Positions 5,142-7,674 of a DNA stretch of 7,674 nucleotides are shown piece after piece. The DNA is taken from assembly GCA_013695295.1 (NCBI GenBank), contig JACDAS010000018.1, positions 1 through 7,674 on the forward strand, read 5' to 3'. The notes under the pieces are model-generated. The model saw only the letters and a list, made by a program, of their open reading frames with translations. It was not told the DNA's origin and ran no database searches. Positions within the stretch are counted from its first letter, which is position 1; each line of letters begins with the position of its first letter. The position numbers and the translations under genes are program-made. The stretch comes from Actinomycetota bacterium (GTDB taxonomy: Bacteria; Actinomycetota; Thermoleophilia; Gaiellales; Gaiellaceae).

Positions 5142-5714
5142 TCAGGGGGAAACCGGCTCCAGGGCCTGCTCGACGAGCGCTGCCAGCTCCTCGGTGGCCC
5201 GGTCGATGTCGTCGTTCACCACGACGTGGTCGAACTCGCCGGCCTCCTCGAGCTGCCGGCTTGCGAGCGCGAGGCGCTCGCCGATCTCGCCGTCGCTCTC
5301 GGTCGCGCGGGCGCGCAGGCGCCGCTCGAGCTCCTGGAGCGGCGCCGTGACGAAGATCGTCACCGCGGCGGGCACCTCGTCCCGCACGGTCAGGGCGCCC
5401 CGGGTCTCGAGCTCGAGCATGCAGGCATGGCCGCGCGCGAGGATCCGCGCAATCTCCGAGCGGAGCGTCCCGTAGCGCCTGCCCGACACGTACGTGACGT
5501 GCTCGAGGAACTCCCCGGCGGCCACGCGCCGCGCGAAGTCGACCTCGCTCAGGAACCAGTACTCCCGGCCGTCCTCCTCGCCGGGCCGCTGGAGCCGCGT
5601 GGTCGCCGAGACGGCGACCTCGAGTCCGGGGACTCGGGCGACCAGCCGGTCCATCAGCGTTCCCTTGCCCGCACCGGACGGCCCGGTGATCACGAAGACG
5701 GGTCTCTGCGACAC
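5142..5714 (-). CDS. gmk: Guanylate kinase
   Basis: This enzyme phosphorylates GMP to GDP with ATP. With the GTG at 5712-5714 the protein is 190 residues. The P-loop GPSGAGKG is at 11-18, the GMP-binding segment SATTRLQRPGEEDGREYWFL at 37-56, GEFLEHVTYVSGRRYGT at 67-83, the lid-region RL..RATES at 132-140, and FDHVVVNDD at 161-169. The strand usually reading IDxQGA is LETRGA here (102-107). An in-frame GTG at 5751-5753 would add 13 residues. I prefer 5714 because guanylate kinases normally have the P-loop about ten residues in, and the intervening codons (GTA, AGG, TTA, TCT, CGA) are unlike the rest of the gene. Neither start has a good ribosome site. The gene follows mihF, as usual in Actinobacteria. 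Confidence 0.94.
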   Translation of the reverse strand: MSQRPVFVITGPSGAGKGTLMDRLVARVPGLEVAVSATTRLQRPGEEDGREYWFLSEVDFARRVAAGEFLEHVTYVSGRRYGTLRSEIARILARGHACMLELETRGALTVRDEVPAAVTIFVTAPLQELERRLRARATESDGEIGERLALASRQLEEAGEFDHVVVNDDIDRATEELAALVEQALEPVSP

Positions 5715-5765
5715 GGTTCGAGACCATAAAGGGTCGAGCCTTACCGCGGACACGGGCGGCCGGAG

Positions 5766-6095
5766 CTAGCGGTTGAACAGTCCGATCAGCTCCGCCCGCT
5801 GGCGCTCCGAGAGGCCGCCGACCGTCTTCGACTGACTGATCCGGCACTGGTTCAAGAAGCGGGCCGCCTTGACGCGGCCGAACTTCGGAACCGCCATCAA
5901 CATGTCGAAGACCTTGGCGGTCGAGACGAACTCCGGAGGGTCGGTCAGAATCTCCTCGATCTGCGCGCGCCCGAGCTTCAGATCCTTCTTCAGCTGAGCC
6001 CGTCTGACCCTGATGTCGTTGGCCCGCCGGAGCGCGTCCATCCGCTGGTCGAGGGAGCGTAGCGGCGCCTGCACCTGGGTCTTGGGCGAGACCAT
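5766..6095 (-). CDS. mihF: Integration host factor, actinobacterial type (mIHF)
   Basis: This 109-residue protein is the actinobacterial IHF, a nucleoid-associated DNA-binding protein unrelated to proteobacterial IHF/HU. The basic helix RRANDIRVRRAQLKKDLKLG (about 23-42) is followed by the helix-two-turn-helix core with KVFDMLMAVPKFGRVKAARF (61-80), then ISQSKTVGGLSERQRAELIGLF (86-107). The VPKFGRVKA turn, giving the P-K-x-G-x-x-K-A pattern, is the diagnostic DNA-contacting element. Length is like the short (about 105-residue) form. No ribosome site precedes the ATG at 6093-6095. A TAGACT -10-like hexamer nine bases upstream suggests a near-leaderless transcript. pyrD ends 68 bases upstream and gmk follows after a short gap. 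The upstream gap holds repeated CGCAA/TTGCG arms that may be a control site. Confidence 0.95.
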   Translation of the reverse strand: MVSPKTQVQAPLRSLDQRMDALRRANDIRVRRAQLKKDLKLGRAQIEEILTDPPEFVSTAKVFDMLMAVPKFGRVKAARFLNQCRISQSKTVGGLSERQRAELIGLFNR

Positions 6096-6104
6096 TGGCG
6101 CGGG

Positions 6105-6132
6105 AGTCTAACACCTTGCGCCGGGGACGCAA
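6105..6132 (-). promoter_or_regulatory. Possible housekeeping promoter giving a near-leaderless mihF transcript
   Basis: On the minus strand TTGCGT (6132-6127), a 16-base spacer and TAGACT (6110-6105) resemble a sigma-A promoter. The -10 is good; the -35 keeps only the TTG. The predicted start is within about three bases of the mihF ATG, which has no ribosome site. An internal promoter would let mihF-gmk-rpoZ-coaBC be expressed independently of the pyrimidine genes. Confidence 0.4.
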
Positions 6133-6151
6133 AGGAACACTTTTGCGCAAA
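6114..6151. repeat. Overlapping CGCAA/TTGCG inverted repeats upstream of mihF
   Basis: Four arms of one short motif lie in 38 bases. CCTTGCG (6114-6120) pairs with CGCAAAGG (6128-6135) apart from one bulged A. CGCAAA (6128-6133) pairs with TTTGCG (6142-6147). TTTGCGCAAA (6142-6151) is itself a perfect 10-bp palindrome. The central arm is shared, so two hairpins would exclude each other in RNA. The central arm also overlaps the proposed -35, so as DNA the array could be an operator. Confidence 0.5.
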
Positions 6152-6163
6152 TATCCAGGGGTT

Positions 6164-7051
6164 TTACGAGACGAGTCTCGACCTGCGGTCGAGGCTCGCC
6201 TTCCCTGCCGGGACCGCGCGGTGCGCGATTCCGCGTGCCTCGCGCAGGTCGGAGAGGCCCCTCGTGGCCAGCTCCGCGGCAAGCTCTTCGCGGATTCGAC
6301 CCGGGGCGCCCGGGTCGGAGAAGAGGACGGTCCCGAGCGCAACCGCGGAGGCTCCAGCCGCGACCAGCTCAAGTGCGTCGCGCCCGCTCGAGACACCCCC
6401 CATCCCGACGATCGGCAGCGCGGTCGCACGAAAGCAGGCGTAAACCGCGGCCAGGGCCACGGGCTTGAGCGCGGGCCCGGAGAGGCCGCCGACCGCGGAT
6501 CCCAGGACGGGACGGAGGGTCCGAGCATCCAGAGCCGCCCCGCGCAGAGTGTTCACGAGCGACAGGCCGTCGGCTCCCGCCGACTCGACGGCCCGGGCGA
6601 CCTCGGCGAGCTCGGGCACGGCTGCCGTCAGCTTCGCGTACAGCGGGATGACGGTCGCCGCGCGGGCGGCCCGGACGACCTCCGAGGCCCCGTCGGCGCC
6701 CGGCTCCACGTTCGGGCAGCTCAGATTGAGCTCGATCGCGACGATCCCCTCGCACCGGTCGAGGCGCGCGCAGACGCGGGCGTAGTCGATCGCGGCGAAG
6801 CCCCCGACCGAGACCCAGATCGGCACGCCCAGCTCGTGCAGCCCGGGTAGCGAATGTGCGAGGAAGGCCTCGATGCCCGGGTTCGCCAGGCCGATCGAGT
6901 TGAGCATTCCGGCACCCACCTCGGCGACGCGTACCCCGCCGTTTCCCGCTCGCGGCAGCGGGGTCACCGTCTTCGTCACGAAGGCGTCCAGCTCCCGCGC
7001 GACACCGGGGGCGGTCAGCGCGTCGAGGCAGCCGGAGGCGTTCAGGATCAT
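6164..7051 (-). CDS. pyrD: Dihydroorotate dehydrogenase, class 1B catalytic subunit
   Basis: This 295-residue flavoprotein oxidises dihydroorotate to orotate in pyrimidine synthesis and, as class 1B, passes electrons to NAD through PyrK. Visible are NASGCLD (4-10), FVTKTVTPLPRAGN (24-37, with the FMN/substrate lysine), AGMLNSIGLANPG (47-59), the class 1 catalytic motif NLSCPN (109-114, C112 as base), YAKLT (138-142), LVNT (165-168), MGGVSSGRDALE (217-228) and the FMN-phosphate site GASAVALGT (233-241). The N-terminus is short: the first beta strand and the L-K-N-P-V stretch usually preceding NASG are missing, and the ATG at 7049-7051 overlaps the pyrK stop (ATGA), so no other start looks better. 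The partner gene immediately upstream confirms the 1B class. Confidence 0.95.
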   Translation of the reverse strand: MILNASGCLDALTAPGVARELDAFVTKTVTPLPRAGNGGVRVAEVGAGMLNSIGLANPGIEAFLAHSLPGLHELGVPIWVSVGGFAAIDYARVCARLDRCEGIVAIELNLSCPNVEPGADGASEVVRAARAATVIPLYAKLTAAVPELAEVARAVESAGADGLSLVNTLRGAALDARTLRPVLGSAVGGLSGPALKPVALAAVYACFRATALPIVGMGGVSSGRDALELVAAGASAVALGTVLFSDPGAPGRIREELAAELATRGLSDLREARGIAHRAVPAGKASLDRRSRLVS

Positions 7052-7674
7052 GCGACGCGCCGCTCGCTCCGCACGCTCTCGGGCCGAGCCCGCAGCACCG
7101 GCCCCTCGACACAGAGACGCCTGAGCTCGCCGTCGATCTCGACGGCACATCCGTGGCAGGCCCCGTAGCCGCACGCCATCGGTGCCTCGCACGCGAGCTG
7201 GGCCGTCGGCGCCAGCCGGCGGACGGCGTCGAGCATCGGCTCGGGACCGCACGCGAGGACGTCGAAGCCGAGCTCGGGCGCCGGCAGGCGCTCCGTCACG
7301 TAGGCAGGCTCGAGCACCACCTCCGCGTTCGGCACGAGCGCGGCGGCCTGCGCGTGCGACGCGCTGCGAAACCCGAGCAGGGCCGGCGGGCTCCCGAGCG
7401 CCTCGGAGAGGTAGGGCAGCGGGGCGACGCCGATCCCGCCCCCGACCAGGAGCGGCCGGGCGCCGTCGAGGCTGAAGCCGTTGCCGAGAGGGCCGAGGAC
7501 GTGGACCCACTCCCCGGGACGCAGTCCGCAGAGCGCCCGGGTCCCGGGCCCGATCGGGTCGATCAGGAAGCCGAGCTCGCCGGACGGCGCCAGGCAGAGG
7601 CTCATCGGCCTGGGCAGGAGGTGCCCGGGCGGAGTGAGCATGAAGAACTGCCCCGGGTGGCCGGGGTCGACGCC
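7048..7674 (-). CDS. pyrK: Dihydroorotate dehydrogenase electron transfer subunit (partial, 5' end beyond window)
   Basis: The PyrK subunit carries FAD and a [2Fe-2S] cluster and shuttles electrons from PyrD's FMN to NAD. The frame is open to the window edge. The visible 208 residues begin GVDPGHPGQFFM, so the gene starts outside; the ATG at 7639-7641 is internal because PGQFFM belongs to the FAD domain. In order: PGQFFM, RPMSL (FAD-binding R-P-x-S), GPGTRAL, VLGPLGNGF, the NAD-binding LLVGGGIGVAP, DVLACGPEPML, and the cluster motif MACGYGACHGCAVEIDG with a final RLCVEGPVL, giving Cys spacing C-x4-C-x2-C-x11-C. The stop overlaps the pyrD start, indicating tight coupling of the two subunits. 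Confidence 0.95.
   Translation of the reverse strand, partial: GVDPGHPGQFFMLTPPGHLLPRPMSLCLAPSGELGFLIDPIGPGTRALCGLRPGEWVHVLGPLGNGFSLDGARPLLVGGGIGVAPLPYLSEALGSPPALLGFRSASHAQAAALVPNAEVVLEPAYVTERLPAPELGFDVLACGPEPMLDAVRRLAPTAQLACEAPMACGYGACHGCAVEIDGELRRLCVEGPVLRARPESVRSERRVA

Noticed and set aside
6134..6155. Plus-strand GGAAC at 6134-6138 as another ECF -35 element
   Set aside because: No CGTC-like -10 lies 16-17 bases downstream and it would point antisense into pyrD.
6167..6180. Palindrome CGAGAC-GA-GTCTCG at the pyrD 3' end as a terminator
   Set aside because: The stem is short with almost no loop, and no U-tract follows on the transcribed strand.
5074..6528. A 484-codon minus-strand open frame spanning gmk, mihF and part of pyrD
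   Set aside because: It is Arg/Pro/Gly-rich with no family resemblance and overlaps three well-recognised genes in another frame.
6164..7510. A 448-codon open frame that would fuse an N-terminal extension to PyrD
   Set aside because: The extension is an out-of-frame reading of pyrK. PyrD starts cleanly at 7051 with the ATGA overlap.

Overview
The window looks like a chromosomal segment from a high-GC actinobacterium. The best taxonomic clue is the gene at 5766-6095, an actinobacterial-type integration host factor (mIHF), set between pyrimidine genes and gmk-rpoZ-coaBC. This order is characteristic of Actinobacteria. A PyrK/PyrD1B pair in place of the class 2 PyrD of mycobacteria, together with the protein style, suggests a deep-branching class such as Thermoleophilia. 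That last step is inference.

Left part (1-2626): a stress or envelope module. A PRC-barrel + DUF2382 gene (97-786, minus), followed by the start of what may be a second DUF2382 gene (1-70, minus), is divergent from a plus-strand cluster. That cluster holds a 23-codon leader ORF (920-991), an ECF sigma factor (988-1551), a 79-aa protein of unknown function (1548-1787) and an MscS-like membrane protein (1784-2626). Consecutive plus-strand ORFs overlap by four bases (ATGA, ATGA, GTGA), so translational coupling is likely. The 201-bp divergent intergenic region carries two outward-facing copies of one promoter-like pattern, GTAACTTT with CGTC or GGTC exactly 17 bases after GTAAC. The simplest model is that the ECF sigma factor transcribes both its own operon and the PRC-barrel gene. 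No zinc anti-sigma gene is visible. The small protein and the channel-like protein are the obvious candidates for controlling the sigma factor, which recalls the SigX-CmpX arrangement of Pseudomonas.

Right part (2628-7674, all minus strand, read right to left): a dense housekeeping cluster running pyrK (cut by the window edge), pyrD, mihF, gmk, rpoZ, coaBC, a sugar-phosphate nucleotidyltransferase-like gene and a small TPR gene. It combines dihydroorotate oxidation, a nucleoid protein, GMP phosphorylation, the RNA polymerase omega subunit and coenzyme A synthesis. pyrF, often found between pyrD and mihF in this neighbourhood, is absent. The short pyrD-mihF gap instead holds overlapping inverted repeats and a possible near-leaderless promoter. 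The two halves meet tail to tail at 2626/2628 with a single base between stop codons.

There are no RNA genes, mobile elements or CRISPR arrays that I can support, and no gene-free stretch longer than about 200 bases. The most interesting item is the ECF/79-aa/MscS-like operon with its paired divergent promoters and coupled leader ORF.
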